Below, piece after piece: positions 1 to 12,406 of a stretch of 64,000 nucleotides of DNA (its first letter is position 1; each line of letters begins with the position of its first letter). Both the position numbers and the translations under genes were made by a program. The notes below the pieces were generated by a model, which had not been told where the DNA came from, made no database searches, and saw nothing but the letters and a program-made list of their open reading frames with translations. Source of the DNA: Erwinia persicina NBRC 102418 (GTDB lineage Bacteria > Pseudomonadota > Gammaproteobacteria > Enterobacterales > Enterobacteriaceae); the NCBI RefSeq assembly GCF_001571305.1, contig NZ_BCTN01000017.1:1-64000 (forward strand), in the 5' to 3' direction.

Positions 1-2372
<2,372 letters not shown>

Positions 2373-2435
2373 TTAAAAAAGCCCAGCAGGTGAGTCACTG
2401 GGACGCCCGCTGGGTTTATAACAACTACAGAGCTG

Positions 2436-3437
<1,002 letters not shown>

Positions 3438-3452
3438 TCACGAGGCCGCAGA

Positions 3453-3481
3453 ATTTTAGGGCTCGGCTAGAAAAGAGTCAA
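3453..3481 (-). promoter_or_regulatory. str operon promoter (sigma-70)
   Basis: On the minus strand the -35 box TTGACT and the -10 box TAAAAT are separated by exactly 17 bases, a near-consensus sigma-70 promoter 76 bases before the rpsL start. Just downstream a small hairpin with arms CCTCG and CGAGG (3427-3445) lies in the leader. The E. coli str promoter has the same arrangement and very similar sequence. Confidence 0.85.
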
Positions 3482-3503
3482 GAAATAACCAGGATTACCG
3501 TAC

Positions 3504-3791
3504 TTACCAGGTCATTTGTTGTGGATGACTGACTGCCAGCTCAACGAAACCAGTATAGCCTACTACGGTCACTTTGGATGAAATTTGAGCAGCCAGCCCG
3601 CGCGCATCGAGATCTTCACGCAGCGCATACACTGAGATGGGGGCATTTAGCAGCGCTTCAAGTACCAGATTCCCTTCCAGGGCAGCAATGACCCCATCCT
3701 GAAGCAGTAGCACCGCGTCACCTTCGGCTAACAGACGCAGCAGCGCAGAAATATCCGTACGAAAGGGTGAGGTCATCAGAGTATGTAGCAT
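3504..3791 (-). CDS. tusB: tRNA 2-thiouridine synthesis sulfurtransferase subunit TusB
   Basis: A 95-residue member of the DsrH/TusB family, the same length as E. coli TusB. TusB forms the TusBCD heterohexamer, which relays sulfur from TusA to TusE and MnmA for the 2-thio group of mnm5s2U34 in tRNA Lys, Glu and Gln. It ends in HPQQMTW, close to the E. coli C-terminus. It is the last gene of tusDCB, 7 bases after tusC and upstream of the str promoter, as in E. coli. Confidence 0.96.
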   Translation of the reverse strand: MLHTLMTSPFRTDISALLRLLAEGDAVLLLQDGVIAALEGNLVLEALLNAPISVYALREDLDARGLAAQISSKVTVVGYTGFVELAVSHPQQMTW

Positions 3792-3798
3792 GGAGGCC

Positions 3799-4158
3799 TC
3801 AAAAAGTAATGACGCGGTCGTAATCGTTTAGTCTGGCGCGCAGGACGTCCGGTGCCAGAACCTCTGTCGCCAGAACCCTGGCGGCACCCGCTGCTATCCC
3901 TCTTTCAGCCAGCGCGGCCGCACACACATAGCAGCGCTCAACATCATAGAGTGGTAGCACGCCAAAGGTAGCGATGTAGTTCCGCGCCAGAATATGCTGT
4001 GGCTGCTGGTCTGCGGTCAGTTGCAGTACGCCGTCGCTGACAAAGAACAGCGCAATCTCATCGCTCAGTGCTGATGTGGCCAGAACGGCATCCAGCCCTT
4101 CACGACCACTGGAAGAGCCATGCGGAGCCTGGGTAAAAACAAACGCTATACGTGCCAT
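3799..4158 (-). CDS. tusC: Sulfurtransferase complex subunit TusC
   Basis: A 119-residue DsrF/TusC family protein starting [14 protein letters not shown]. It is the structural partner of TusB and TusD in the sulfur-relay complex for tRNA wobble-uridine 2-thiolation. Its start codon overlaps the tusD stop by one base, which implies translational coupling. Length and position match E. coli tusC. It has no catalytic role known in the family beyond complex assembly. Confidence 0.96.
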   Translation of the reverse strand: MARIAFVFTQAPHGSSSGREGLDAVLATSALSDEIALFFVSDGVLQLTADQQPQHILARNYIATFGVLPLYDVERCYVCAAALAERGIAAGAARVLATEVLAPDVLRARLNDYDRVITF

Positions 4159-4544
4159 CAGAACTGCACCAGACGATCGCAGGTCAGTGCCGCTTCGGCC
4201 AGTGAGCCCAGGCCTGACAGTTGGAATCCCTCCGCAAGGTTAGCAACGGGCAGGCCAAGCTGAGTGGCTTCCTGACGGTCGGTAATTCCCCGACGCTGCG
4301 CGGCCGCCACGCAGATATTCAACTGAACACCCTGCTGTTCATGTAGCTGCTGCCAGCCACGCGTGAGGTCGAACTCATCGCTGGCGGGTGCGTTTAACAG
4401 GCTGGCATTGAGCACGCCTTCACGGTAGAAGAAGATACTGTCCAGCGTATGTCCCTCTTCCAGCAGGGCATTGGCAAACAACCAGGCGCTACTGGCCTGC
4501 TGTGTACCATAGGCCGGCCCGGTCACCATCAGACAAAAACGCAT
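4158..4544 (-). CDS. tusD: Sulfurtransferase complex subunit TusD
   Basis: A 128-residue DsrE/TusD family protein. Cys78, in the motif [11 protein letters not shown], matches the sulfur-accepting cysteine of E. coli TusD, which takes persulfide from TusA and hands it to TusE. It is the first gene of tusDCB. The start overlaps the yheO stop (TAATG), so the four genes probably form one transcript with yheO. Confidence 0.96.
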   Translation of the reverse strand: MRFCLMVTGPAYGTQQASSAWLFANALLEEGHTLDSIFFYREGVLNASLLNAPASDEFDLTRGWQQLHEQQGVQLNICVAAAQRRGITDRQEATQLGLPVANLAEGFQLSGLGSLAEAALTCDRLVQF

Positions 4545-5266
4545 TACTTTTCCTGCCCGTGGAAATCGCCGTTTTTAAACTGCCGGATGTAGAGATACAC
4601 GGTGTGCTTAGAGATATTAAGGCGGTCAGCTACCTGATTAATCGCATCTTTAATGTCAAAAATGCCCTTCTCATACATGTTGAGAACGATCTGGCGATTC
4701 TTGGCATTGTTGGACACGTTACGATCGGCACTGACCTCTTCGATAGTGAACTCCAGCGTCTGCATAACCAGATCTTCGACCGATGAGGCAAAGTTGACCG
4801 AGGAGGCGACTTCCTGCGTTTCAGGCGGCATAAACGTCGCCATTATCTGCGAGAACGGCACGTCGAGATTCATATTGATACACAGCAGCCCAATGACCCG
4901 CTGATCACGATTGCGGATAGCGATCGTAACGGACTTCATCAGTACGCCGCTTTTAGCCCGGGTAAAATAGGCTTTGGATACATTGCTGTCCGCCCCCCTC
5001 ATGTCATGCAGCATACGCAGGGCGAGATCGGTAATCGGCGAACCGATTTTACGGCCAGTATGTTCACCGTTGGCAATACGTACCGCCGAGCATTTGAGGT
5101 CTTCAAGCGAGTGCAGGACGATCTCGCAGTGCGAGCCGATCAGCATGGCAAGCCCGTCAACAACAGCTTCGTAGGATTTTAGAATTTCGAAATCACCGGG
5201 GGTAAAGGGGTGCTGCTCCAGCAGCTCCGAATCCGCAACCTCACCGGCGAAAAGTGAATTAGACAT
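4544..5266 (-). CDS. yheO: YheO family PAS/HTH transcriptional regulator
   Basis: A 240-residue protein matching E. coli YheO. The start is placed at MSNSLFAGE because that gives the family length; the open frame continues 46 codons further without homology. Residues about 20-135 form a YheO-type PAS-like sensor domain. The C-terminus (about 175-235) is a helix-turn-helix of the DauR/YheO class ([20 protein letters not shown]). Related DauR proteins regulate amino-acid catabolism, but the ligand and targets of YheO are not known to me. It is cotranscribed with tusDCB by a one-base overlap. Confidence 0.93.
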   Translation of the reverse strand: MSNSLFAGEVADSELLEQHPFTPGDFEILKSYEAVVDGLAMLIGSHCEIVLHSLEDLKCSAVRIANGEHTGRKIGSPITDLALRMLHDMRGADSNVSKAYFTRAKSGVLMKSVTIAIRNRDQRVIGLLCINMNLDVPFSQIMATFMPPETQEVASSVNFASSVEDLVMQTLEFTIEEVSADRNVSNNAKNRQIVLNMYEKGIFDIKDAINQVADRLNISKHTVYLYIRQFKNGDFHGQEK

Positions 5267-5432
5267 GAACGACACCACCCTTTGACAAGAGCCTGTCACA
5301 CGGCGCCAGGGCAGACTCATTCTTATTAAAATGCGCGCGGGATAGTCTAGCAAATATGGGAAAGGCGTGTCCTGCCCTTTGTCGTTAAATACAACATGGC
5401 GCAAAAAAGGTGTGAATACAGTGGGCTAAGGC

Positions 5433-5457
5433 AAAAAAAAAGCCACCCGGAGGTGGC
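5433..5457 (-). terminator. Rho-independent terminator of fkpA
   Basis: A perfect 6-bp stem GCCACC-CGGA-GGTGGC (5442-5457) is followed on the minus strand by a run of T (the A-run at 5433-5441). It lies 10 bases past the fkpA stop. Confidence 0.88.
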
Positions 5458-5467
5458 GTTTATCAGC

Positions 5468-6298
5468 TTATTTTTTGGCTTTAGCGTCGCCAGCGGCCGG
5501 GGCGGCCTGCTCGGCGTTAGTATCCGCTTTCGCCGCGGGTTTGATGTCGAGCAGCTCAACATCAAAGACCAGCGTAGAGTTAGCCGGAATACCCGGAACG
5601 CCATTTTTGCCGTAAGCCAGGTTCGGTGGGATCACCAGCTTAATCTTGCCACCTTTTTTAACGTGCTTCAGACCTTCAGTCCAGCCCGGGATAACGCCAT
5701 CCAGACGGAATGACAGCGGCTCACCGCGCGTGTAAGAGTTATCGAACTCCGTACCGTCAATCAGCGTACCTTTGTAGTTCACCACCACGGTATCGCTGTC
5801 TTTCGGCGTCTCACCGGTGCCTTCTTTCTCTACCTGATACAGCAGGCCAGATTCCGTTTTCTTCACGCCTTTTTCTTTAGCGAATTTAGTCGCAAAAGCG
5901 TCACCTTTAGCGGCGTTCTCTTTCGCGTCTTTTTCCACCTTGGCCTGGGCTGCGCCCTTCACACGACCTTCAAAAGCTTGCAGGGTTTGTTCAATTTCCT
6001 GATCGGAGAGTTTGCTTTTACCCGCAAACGCATCCTGAACACCGGCGATAAGCTGGTCTTTATCCAGTGCAATACCCAGTTTTTCCTGCTCCTTCAGGGA
6101 GTTTTCCATGTAGCGACCCAAAGAGGCACCCAGCGCATATGCCGACTGCTGGTCGTCATTTTTAAATGCGGCATTTTTTGGGGCCTGCTGCTGTGCAGTC
6201 GGCTTAACCGGAACGGCATCAGCAGCCATAACCAGAGGAGCGTTCAGTGCAACAGCCATTGTGGTTGCTAACAATGTAACTTTAAACAATGATTTCAT
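5468..6298 (-). CDS. fkpA: Periplasmic FKBP-type peptidyl-prolyl isomerase FkpA
   Basis: A periplasmic chaperone and prolyl isomerase for envelope proteins. The start MKSLFKVTLL is chosen over an in-frame TTG four codons earlier, to match E. coli. Residues 1-25 are a signal peptide with a likely cut after VMA-A. About 30-130 is the charged helical dimerisation domain (NDDQQSAYALGASLGRYMEN). About 150-255 is the FKBP domain (DTVVVNYKGTLIDGTEFDNS, PGWTEGL, AYGKNG). The tail is Ala/Lys rich. In E. coli fkpA is sigma-E and Cpx controlled; I could not identify a convincing sigma-E promoter here. Confidence 0.97.
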   Translation of the reverse strand: MKSLFKVTLLATTMAVALNAPLVMAADAVPVKPTAQQQAPKNAAFKNDDQQSAYALGASLGRYMENSLKEQEKLGIALDKDQLIAGVQDAFAGKSKLSDQEIEQTLQAFEGRVKGAAQAKVEKDAKENAAKGDAFATKFAKEKGVKKTESGLLYQVEKEGTGETPKDSDTVVVNYKGTLIDGTEFDNSYTRGEPLSFRLDGVIPGWTEGLKHVKKGGKIKLVIPPNLAYGKNGVPGIPANSTLVFDVELLDIKPAAKADTNAEQAAPAAGDAKAKK

Positions 6299-6589
6299 CC
6301 ATTTCTCCAAAACCGAAGCATCTCACCTCGGAAATCGTTTGCAGACCTGCGGTCTGTAATGTACCTGGTGGCGCGATGACAAAAACAATCACACCGTAAA
6401 AACACGAAGTTAACTTCCGACCGCGTGATTATCCGAAAGTTTCAACACCGGTGTGGTGACAATCCAGCGCCTTTTCAACCTCTGGCGGCCAATTTACGCC
6501 ATAACTCTTACTTCTGCCTGCATTTTACCGTTAGAATCAGAAAATTCACGAGCTCTGAAGCGGGGCCGGTAGTAACAAGAGGAAACAAA

Positions 6590-6808
6590 ATGCAACAGCA
6601 CGCACTGGAACAACGGCTGGAGATGATGGAAAGCAAACTGGCGTTTCAGGAGCATACCATTGATGAGCTCAACCTGACGGTGGTACAGCATGAACTGGAG
6701 ATGGCTCGTCTGCGCGATCAGATGCGACTGCTGACCGATAAGTTGAAGGCGGCCGCGCCCTCCATGCTGGCGGATCAGTCCGAAGAGACACCTCCCCCTC
6801 ACTATTAA
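6590..6808 (+). CDS. slyX: SlyX family protein
   Basis: A 72-residue protein identical in length to E. coli SlyX and ending in the same ETPPPHY tail. The body is a heptad-rich coiled coil ([20 protein letters not shown], then [12 protein letters not shown]). Its function is unknown in the family. The start ATG follows AGAGGAAACAAA, a good ribosome-binding site; the open frame upstream is non-homologous. It diverges from fkpA and converges with slyD. Confidence 0.95.
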   Translation: MQQHALEQRLEMMESKLAFQEHTIDELNLTVVQHELEMARLRDQMRLLTDKLKAAAPSMLADQSEETPPPHY

Positions 6809-6826
6809 TATCCCTGTGCAGAAAAG

Positions 6827-6855
6827 CAAAAAGGCCACCCGGAGGTGACCTTTTA
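6827..6855. terminator. Bidirectional hairpin terminator between slyX and slyD
   Basis: An A-run, then the stem GGCCACC-CGGA-GGTGACC with one mismatch, then TTTT. It can act for slyX on the plus strand and for late slyD transcripts on the minus strand. Its core CCACCCGGAGGTG is the same as that of the fkpA terminator 1.4 kb away. Confidence 0.8.
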
Positions 6856-6987
6856 TTGCTGATATTCCACAGTATTTCGCGTTGTAGCAAGGCGACCAGG
6901 CTTAAAAACACCCGCAGCACAGATAACTATGTGACCAGGATTCAAACGTGAAGCCAACGCCGCCACGGCGCGAAAAAAGGCAGAATA

Positions 6988-7536
6988 TTAGTGGCTGCAG
7001 CCACAGCCGCCCGTGCCACAACCACCCTGACCGTGGTCATGGTCGTGATCGTGGTCATGATGATGGCCGTCAGCGCCGTGAACGTGGCCATGAGCCAACT
7101 CTTCTTCCGTCGCTTCGCGAATTGCGATAACTTCGACGTTGAAGCTCAGATTCTGACCCGCCAGCATGTGGTTACCATCAACCACAACGTGCTCATCTTC
7201 CACTTCGGTGATTTCTACCGGTACCGGGCCCTGGTCGGTTTCTGCCAGGAAGCGCATGCCAACCTGTAATTCGTCAACGCCCATAAATACGTCTTTTGGT
7301 ACGCGCTGTACCAGATTGTCGTCGTAGGCACCGTATGCGTCGTTTGACGCGATATTCACATCAAACTTATCGCCTACCACGTGATCTTCCAGCGCTTTTT
7401 CCAGCCCGGAGATCAGGGAACCATGACCGTGCAGGTAGTCCAGCGGTGCACTCACCGGAGACTCATCAACCAACACACCGTCTTCTGTACGTACCTGGTA
7501 TGCCAGGCTGACCACGAGGTCTTTTGCTACTTTCAT
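6988..7536 (-). CDS. slyD: FKBP-type peptidyl-prolyl isomerase and metallochaperone SlyD
   Basis: A cytosolic prolyl isomerase with an insert-in-flap chaperone domain, known in E. coli to supply nickel to hydrogenase with HypB. The start MKVAKDLVVSLAYQ is chosen because it is the family N-terminus. Residues 1-65 and 130-145 form the FKBP fold and about 75-125 the IF domain (QRVPKDVFMGVDELQVGMRF). The tail from about 148 on is a His/Asp/Cys-rich metal-binding region of repeated HD pairs ending GCGTGGCGCSH. Total 182 residues, somewhat shorter than E. coli (196) through a shorter tail. Confidence 0.97.
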   Translation of the reverse strand: MKVAKDLVVSLAYQVRTEDGVLVDESPVSAPLDYLHGHGSLISGLEKALEDHVVGDKFDVNIASNDAYGAYDDNLVQRVPKDVFMGVDELQVGMRFLAETDQGPVPVEITEVEDEHVVVDGNHMLAGQNLSFNVEVIAIREATEEELAHGHVHGADGHHHDHDHDHDHGQGGCGTGGCGCSH

Positions 7537-7673
7537 GATTACTCCTAACCGTTGAGAGCTTGAGCCCTGATTCATTGACTGTTATTCGCAGCCTGGTGCT
7601 CTAAGTGGCGACGATTGTATCGAATTTCAACGCGGCTGTAAGGAACAACTGAAAAAAAGCTGAACGGCCGACG

Positions 7674-7868
7674 TTACTCAGGGTGAAATATTCCAATGAC
7701 CTGCTCATGGGTTCGCACCTGTTCACGCGCCTGCTTGTCGGCTTCGCGCATCTGGTGGCCGCACTTAACGCACTCCACCACATCGATATTATTTTCCCGC
7801 CACAGAGCGAGTGTATCTTTTGCCTGACACTTAGGACAGGTTGCACCAGCGATAAAACGTTTACGCAT
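7674..7868 (-). CDS. yheV: YheV family putative zinc ribbon protein
   Basis: A small protein matching E. coli YheV. Two CXXC pairs, CPKC at residues 11-14 and CVKC at 33-36, predict a zinc ribbon, and the conserved ending is EQVIGIFHP. The ATG at 7868 follows GGGTGATTAAT. An in-frame GTG three codons earlier (7877) would give 67 residues and cannot be excluded. Function unknown. It sits upstream of slyD and after kefB on the same strand, as in E. coli. Confidence 0.92.
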   Translation of the reverse strand: MRKRFIAGATCPKCQAKDTLALWRENNIDVVECVKCGHQMREADKQAREQVRTHEQVIGIFHPE

Positions 7869-7975
7869 ATTAATCACCCATAAATCTGAAGGGGATGACC
7901 TTTAGTTACGGTCAGCCCGTTATGCCGCAGGGTGCAGCCAGACAGGCACCGCGCCCTGCGGGCCAACTGATGTCA

Positions 7976-9781
7976 TCAATCGGCCTCATCCCAGCCATCA
8001 AATTGCCGTTTCTCATGCTGCATTTCGGCCTGGAAGATGTCCTCCAGTTCGCGTCGGGCTTCTTTCACCCTTGAGATCTGCTGACTGTCGCTATGATTCG
8101 GCATCAGTTCACGCAGCATGCGCATATCCAGGCGACGGAAGTGCTGCTGTGCGCGAAATGCCTGATGTGGGTGCATGCCCAGCGTCATCAGCGTCTTTCG
8201 GCCCAGCTCCAGCGCGCTGCTAAAGGTTTCACGAGAAAACTGTGAGACTCCCGCCTGCAGCAGTTCGTGTGCCTCAACGCGGCCACGGGCACGGGCCAGG
8301 ATTTGCAGATGCGGGAAGTGCTGCTGACAGAGATGAACAATCTCCATCGCATCTTCCGGGCCGTTACAGGTTATCACGATCGACTGGGCCGTTTCTGCCC
8401 CTGCGGCACGCAGAAGCTCCAGTTCAGTCGCATCACCGTAATACACTTTGTAACCATATTTACGCATCAGGCTGACCGCACTGATATCGCGTTCGAGGAC
8501 CGTAATGCGTTTTTCGTTGGCCATCAGCAGGCGGGCAACAACCTGCCCGAAGCGGCCGAACCCAACCACAATGACCTGCGGTTTATCATCTTCAACAAAC
8601 GGTTTTTCCTGGCTGTCATCCACCTCATTGAAACGCCGTGCGAGGATCTTATCCACCCCCTGCATCAGCAGCGGTGTGGTCATCATCGACAACGTCACCG
8701 TCACCAGCAGCAGGGGCATCTGATCGCCACTGAACAGTTTTGCGGAGGCCGCCGCCGAGAACAGGACGAAAGCAAACTCCCCGCCCTGACTGAGCACCCC
8801 GGCAAACTGCAATCGTTCAGAACTACGCAGGCCGTAAATGCGCGACAGCAGATAAAGCACGCCGGTTTTCACTGCCACCAGTGTGATAACACCGATGAGG
8901 ATTTCAATGATATGGGTATAGAGCACGCCAAGGTTTAACGCCATCCCCACCGAAATAAAGAACAGGCCCAACAGCAGTCCTTTAAACGGATCGATAGCGA
9001 TTTCCAGCTCGTGGCGATATTCACTTTCGGCCAGCAAGATACCGGCAATGAAGGTACCGAGCGCCATCGACAGCCCCAGTGCATCCATAAACAGGGCAGA
9101 ACCCAGCACCAGCAACAGAGCGGCCGCAGTGAAGACTTCACGGACGCCGGAGGCGGCGATAAAGCGGAAGATTGGCCGCAGCAGATAACGACCCCCGACC
9201 AGCATGCCACCAAAGGCCAGCACCTTCATACCGACTTTCATCCAGTCGGTATGCCCGCTGTCACCGCCGGCGAGCAGGGGCACCAGCGCCAGCGCAGGAA
9301 TAACCGCCAAATCCTGAAACAACAGCACGGAGAAGCCAAGTTGCCCGGACTCATTGCGGTTCATCGCTTTGTCGCGCATGAGCTGCAAGGCCATCGCGGT
9401 CGATGACATCGCCAGGCCTATGCCACCGACGATCGCTGCCTGCCAGGAGAAATCGGTCAGCCATAGTAACCCTCCCAGCACCAGCGCGCTGAGGATCACC
9501 TGGGCAGCACCGACGCCAAATATTGACCTTCGCAGTTCCCACAGCTTGGAGGGTTTCAGCTCCAGCCCGATGATAAACATCAGGAACACCACGCCCAGCT
9601 CCGAGAAGTGCAGGATTTCATCAACGTCGCTGATAAACCCGAGCCCCCAGGGGCCGATAGCAATCCCGGCCAGTAAATAGCCTAATACCGCGCCGATACC
9701 CAGACGCGCTGCAATCGGCACGGCAATCACCGCCGCAAACAGATACACCACGCCTGCGGTCAGAAGACTTTGACCTTCCAT
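7976..9781 (-). CDS. kefB: Glutathione-regulated potassium-efflux antiporter KefB
   Basis: A 601-residue K+/H+ antiporter of the CPA2 family that opens when glutathione adducts of electrophiles bind, acidifying the cytosol as protection. Residues 1-380 contain about a dozen membrane segments. A KTN/RCK nucleotide-binding domain follows with the Rossmann motif GFGRFG at 407-412. The regulatory loop between them contains the conserved [14 protein letters not shown] region. It abuts kefG exactly (stop of kefG at 9782). Length equals E. coli KefB. Confidence 0.97.
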   Translation of the reverse strand: MEGQSLLTAGVVYLFAAVIAVPIAARLGIGAVLGYLLAGIAIGPWGLGFISDVDEILHFSELGVVFLMFIIGLELKPSKLWELRRSIFGVGAAQVILSALVLGGLLWLTDFSWQAAIVGGIGLAMSSTAMALQLMRDKAMNRNESGQLGFSVLLFQDLAVIPALALVPLLAGGDSGHTDWMKVGMKVLAFGGMLVGGRYLLRPIFRFIAASGVREVFTAAALLLVLGSALFMDALGLSMALGTFIAGILLAESEYRHELEIAIDPFKGLLLGLFFISVGMALNLGVLYTHIIEILIGVITLVAVKTGVLYLLSRIYGLRSSERLQFAGVLSQGGEFAFVLFSAAASAKLFSGDQMPLLLVTVTLSMMTTPLLMQGVDKILARRFNEVDDSQEKPFVEDDKPQVIVVGFGRFGQVVARLLMANEKRITVLERDISAVSLMRKYGYKVYYGDATELELLRAAGAETAQSIVITCNGPEDAMEIVHLCQQHFPHLQILARARGRVEAHELLQAGVSQFSRETFSSALELGRKTLMTLGMHPHQAFRAQQHFRRLDMRMLRELMPNHSDSQQISRVKEARRELEDIFQAEMQHEKRQFDGWDEAD

Positions 9782-10336
9782 CTACACTCCTCCGTGTGGC
9801 AACGGGTTAGACAACCAGTCGCCATAGGCGCGGGCATAATTTTTCATGACATCAGCAGACTGGCGTCGTGCCCAGTAAATCACCATGGGCGTCATCCAGT
9901 GCATACTGCACATCTGTGCCGTGAGTTCGAACGGACGCATAATGTCCGACATCGGATAACGGTTCAGCCCTTCCTGATGGTAGGCCGCTTCGGGCTCACC
10001 GGTGGTGATCACGCTGCGCCAGTATTTTCCTTCCAGCATGTTACCGCCGGGGCCGCTGGCAAAACCCCGCGACAACACGCGGTCCAGCCACTCTTTCAGC
10101 AGCGCGGGGCAGCTGTAGGTGTAAAGAGGATGTTGGAAAACGATGACGTCGTGTTCCCGCAGTAGTTGCTGCTCGCGGTGAACATCAATAAAAAAATCAG
10201 GATAGTGTGCGTACAAATCGTGCACAGTCACATGCTCCAGATGATGCGCCGGCTGTAACAAAACGCGATTAGCAATCGAATCCTGAGACTCCGGATGGGC
10301 ATACAACAGCAGGACTTTAGGCGGCTGCGACATCAT
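9782..10336 (-). CDS. kefG: KefB ancillary NAD(P)H oxidoreductase KefG
   Basis: A 184-residue flavodoxin-like quinone oxidoreductase family protein that is required for full KefB activity. It starts [20 protein letters not shown], the family N-terminus; a longer frame by 7 codons is ignored. The conserved motif [20 protein letters not shown] is present. The gene is immediately upstream of kefB on the same strand, the usual pairing. A role as a subunit rather than an enzyme is known from E. coli homologues and inferred here. Confidence 0.96.
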   Translation of the reverse strand: MMSQPPKVLLLYAHPESQDSIANRVLLQPAHHLEHVTVHDLYAHYPDFFIDVHREQQLLREHDVIVFQHPLYTYSCPALLKEWLDRVLSRGFASGPGGNMLEGKYWRSVITTGEPEAAYHQEGLNRYPMSDIMRPFELTAQMCSMHWMTPMVIYWARRQSADVMKNYARAYGDWLSNPLPHGGV

Positions 10337-10458
10337 TCCCCTCCAAATCGTCGTCATAGCCGGAGATTTCCGCTACCATGCTCGACGCAACGGAACTCTG
10401 TGATTCCGAAAACTGATTATGATGGTGTAATTTAACATACTCTGAACTTACGGCGCTT

Positions 10459-12360
10459 ATGATTGTATTCTCCTCGTTACAAATTCGTCGCGGTGTCCGC
10501 GTACTGCTGGACAACGCAACAGCCACGATTAATCCCGGTCAGAAAGTGGGGCTGGTGGGCAAAAACGGCTGCGGCAAATCCACGCTGCTGGCCCTGCTGA
10601 AAAACGAGATAAGCGCCGATGCTGGCAGCTTCAGCTATCCGGGGACCTGGTCACTCGCGTGGGTGAATCAGGAAACGCCGGCGCTGGACATTCCCGCCAT
10701 TGAGTATGTTATCGACGGTGACCGTGAATTTCGTCAGCTGGAGTCTGAATTAGCGCAGGCCAACGAGATCAACGACGGCCACGCTATCGCCACGCTGCAT
10801 GGCAAGCTGGATGCGGTTCAGGCCTGGACCATTCAGTCTCGCGCGGCCAGCCTGCTTGACGGTCTTGGTTTCACCCAGGAACAGCTGCAGCGCCCGGTCA
10901 GCGATTTCTCCGGCGGCTGGCGTATGCGTCTTAACCTTGCGCAGGCGCTGATCTGCCGTTCTGATTTGCTGCTGCTGGATGAACCGACTAACCACCTCGA
11001 TCTCGATGCGGTGATCTGGCTGGAACGCTGGCTGAAAAGCTACAGCGGCACGCTGGTGCTGATCTCACACGACCGTGACTTCCTTGATCCGGTCGTTGAT
11101 AAAATCCTGCATATTGAACAACAGTCGATCTTTGAATATACCGGTAACTACAGCTCCTTCGAGATCCAGCGCGCCACCCGCCTTTCTCAGCAGCAGTCGA
11201 TGTTCGAACATCAACAGCAGAAAGTGGCGCACCTGCAAAGTTTTATTGACCGCTTTAAGGCGAAAGCCAGTAAAGCGAAGCAGGCACAGAGCCGCATCAA
11301 AACGCTGGAGCGTATGGAGCTTATTGCACCGGCCCACGTCGACAACCCGTTTACCTTCAGCTTCCGCGAACCGGAAAGCCTGCCTAATCCCCTGCTGAAA
11401 ATGGAAAAGGTCAGCGCGGGCTACGGTGACAGGAAGATCCTCAACTCCATAAAACTGAACCTGGTGCCCGGATCGCGCATTGGCCTGCTGGGGCGTAACG
11501 GAGCGGGTAAATCGACCCTGATCAAGCTGCTGGCAGGCGAACTGGCACCGCTGCAGGGCGATATCGGCCTGGCGAAGGGTATTAAGCTTGGCTACTTCGC
11601 CCAGCACCAGCTGGAGTTTCTGCGCGCCGATGAGTCTCCCCTTCAGCATCTGGTGCGTCTGGCCCCGAAGGTGCTGGAACAGCAGCTGCGTGACTACCTC
11701 GGCGGCTTTGGTTTCCAGGGTGATAAGGTCAGCGAGGAGACACGCCGTTTCTCCGGGGGCGAAAAAGCACGCCTGGTCCTGGCTCTGGTGGTCTGGCAGC
11801 GCCCGAATCTGCTGCTGCTGGATGAACCGACAAACCACCTTGATCTCGATATGCGCCAGGCCCTGACCGAAGCGCTGATTGATTTTGAAGGCGCACTGGT
11901 TGTCGTTTCGCATGACCGCCACCTGCTGCGCTCCACCACGGATGACCTGTATCTGGTGCACGATGGCAAAGTGGAAGCCTTTGAAGGGGATCTGGAAGAT
12001 TATCAGCAGTGGCTGAGTGACCAGCAACGGCAGGCCAGTACTGATGCCACCCCGAAGGCCGACAGTGCGAACAGCGCTCAGGCGCGTAAAGATCAGAAGC
12101 GCCGGGATGCTGAACTGCGCACCCAGACTCAGCCACTGCGTAAGCAGATTGAGAAACTGGAAAAGCAGATGGAAAAGCATAATGCCCAGTTGGCTGATGC
12201 CGAAAATAAGCTGTCTGACAGCGCGATTTACGAGCAGAGCCGTAAAGCCGATCTGACCGCCGCGCTGCAGCAGCAGGCAACGGCGAAATCAGCGCTGGAA
12301 GCGTGCGAAATGGAATGGCTGGAAGCCCAGGAAGAGTTAGAGTCGATCATGAATGCCTGA
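10459..12360 (+). CDS. yheS: ABC-F family ATPase YheS
   Basis: A 633-residue soluble protein with two ABC ATPase domains and no membrane segment, the ABC-F architecture. Domain 1 has Walker A GKNGCGKST at 34-42, the signature FSGGWRMR and Walker B LLLLDEPTNHLD. Domain 2 repeats these with GRNGAGKST and FSGGEKAR. The linker holds the P-site interaction motif region (about 240-300, rich in Lys and Gln) and the C-terminus (about 530-630) is a coiled coil. ABC-F proteins bind the ribosomal E site and relieve stalling; E. coli YheS acts on particular nascent chains. Divergent from kefG. Confidence 0.95.
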   Translation: MIVFSSLQIRRGVRVLLDNATATINPGQKVGLVGKNGCGKSTLLALLKNEISADAGSFSYPGTWSLAWVNQETPALDIPAIEYVIDGDREFRQLESELAQANEINDGHAIATLHGKLDAVQAWTIQSRAASLLDGLGFTQEQLQRPVSDFSGGWRMRLNLAQALICRSDLLLLDEPTNHLDLDAVIWLERWLKSYSGTLVLISHDRDFLDPVVDKILHIEQQSIFEYTGNYSSFEIQRATRLSQQQSMFEHQQQKVAHLQSFIDRFKAKASKAKQAQSRIKTLERMELIAPAHVDNPFTFSFREPESLPNPLLKMEKVSAGYGDRKILNSIKLNLVPGSRIGLLGRNGAGKSTLIKLLAGELAPLQGDIGLAKGIKLGYFAQHQLEFLRADESPLQHLVRLAPKVLEQQLRDYLGGFGFQGDKVSEETRRFSGGEKARLVLALVVWQRPNLLLLDEPTNHLDLDMRQALTEALIDFEGALVVVSHDRHLLRSTTDDLYLVHDGKVEAFEGDLEDYQQWLSDQQRQASTDATPKADSANSAQARKDQKRRDAELRTQTQPLRKQIEKLEKQMEKHNAQLADAENKLSDSAIYEQSRKADLTAALQQQATAKSALEACEMEWLEAQEELESIMNA

Positions 12361-12364
12361 ATGA

Positions 12365-12393
12365 CGCCGGGACGATGGTTCATCGTCCCGGCG
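12365..12393. terminator. Long hairpin between convergent yheS and nadV
   Basis: A perfect 13-bp inverted repeat CGCCGGGACGATG-GTT-CATCGTCCCGGCG begins 5 bases after the yheS stop. There is no strong T-run on either side, so efficient termination is uncertain, but its place between two convergent genes fits a shared terminator. Confidence 0.65.
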
Positions 12394-12406
12394 CGCTCTT
12401 CTAAGG

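Noticed and set aside
6406-6417. Perfect 12-bp palindrome GAAGTTAACTTC between fkpA and slyX
   Set aside because: Could be an operator but has no second copy and does not match a known enterobacterial motif. Kept out of the features.
6296-6430. Sigma-E promoter for fkpA
   Set aside because: AACTT is present but no matching -10 TCTGA-like element lies about 16 bases downstream.
11065-12180. 371-codon open frame antisense to yheS
   Set aside because: A shadow of yheS codon usage, rich in Gln/Leu/Arg with no domain or plausible start site.
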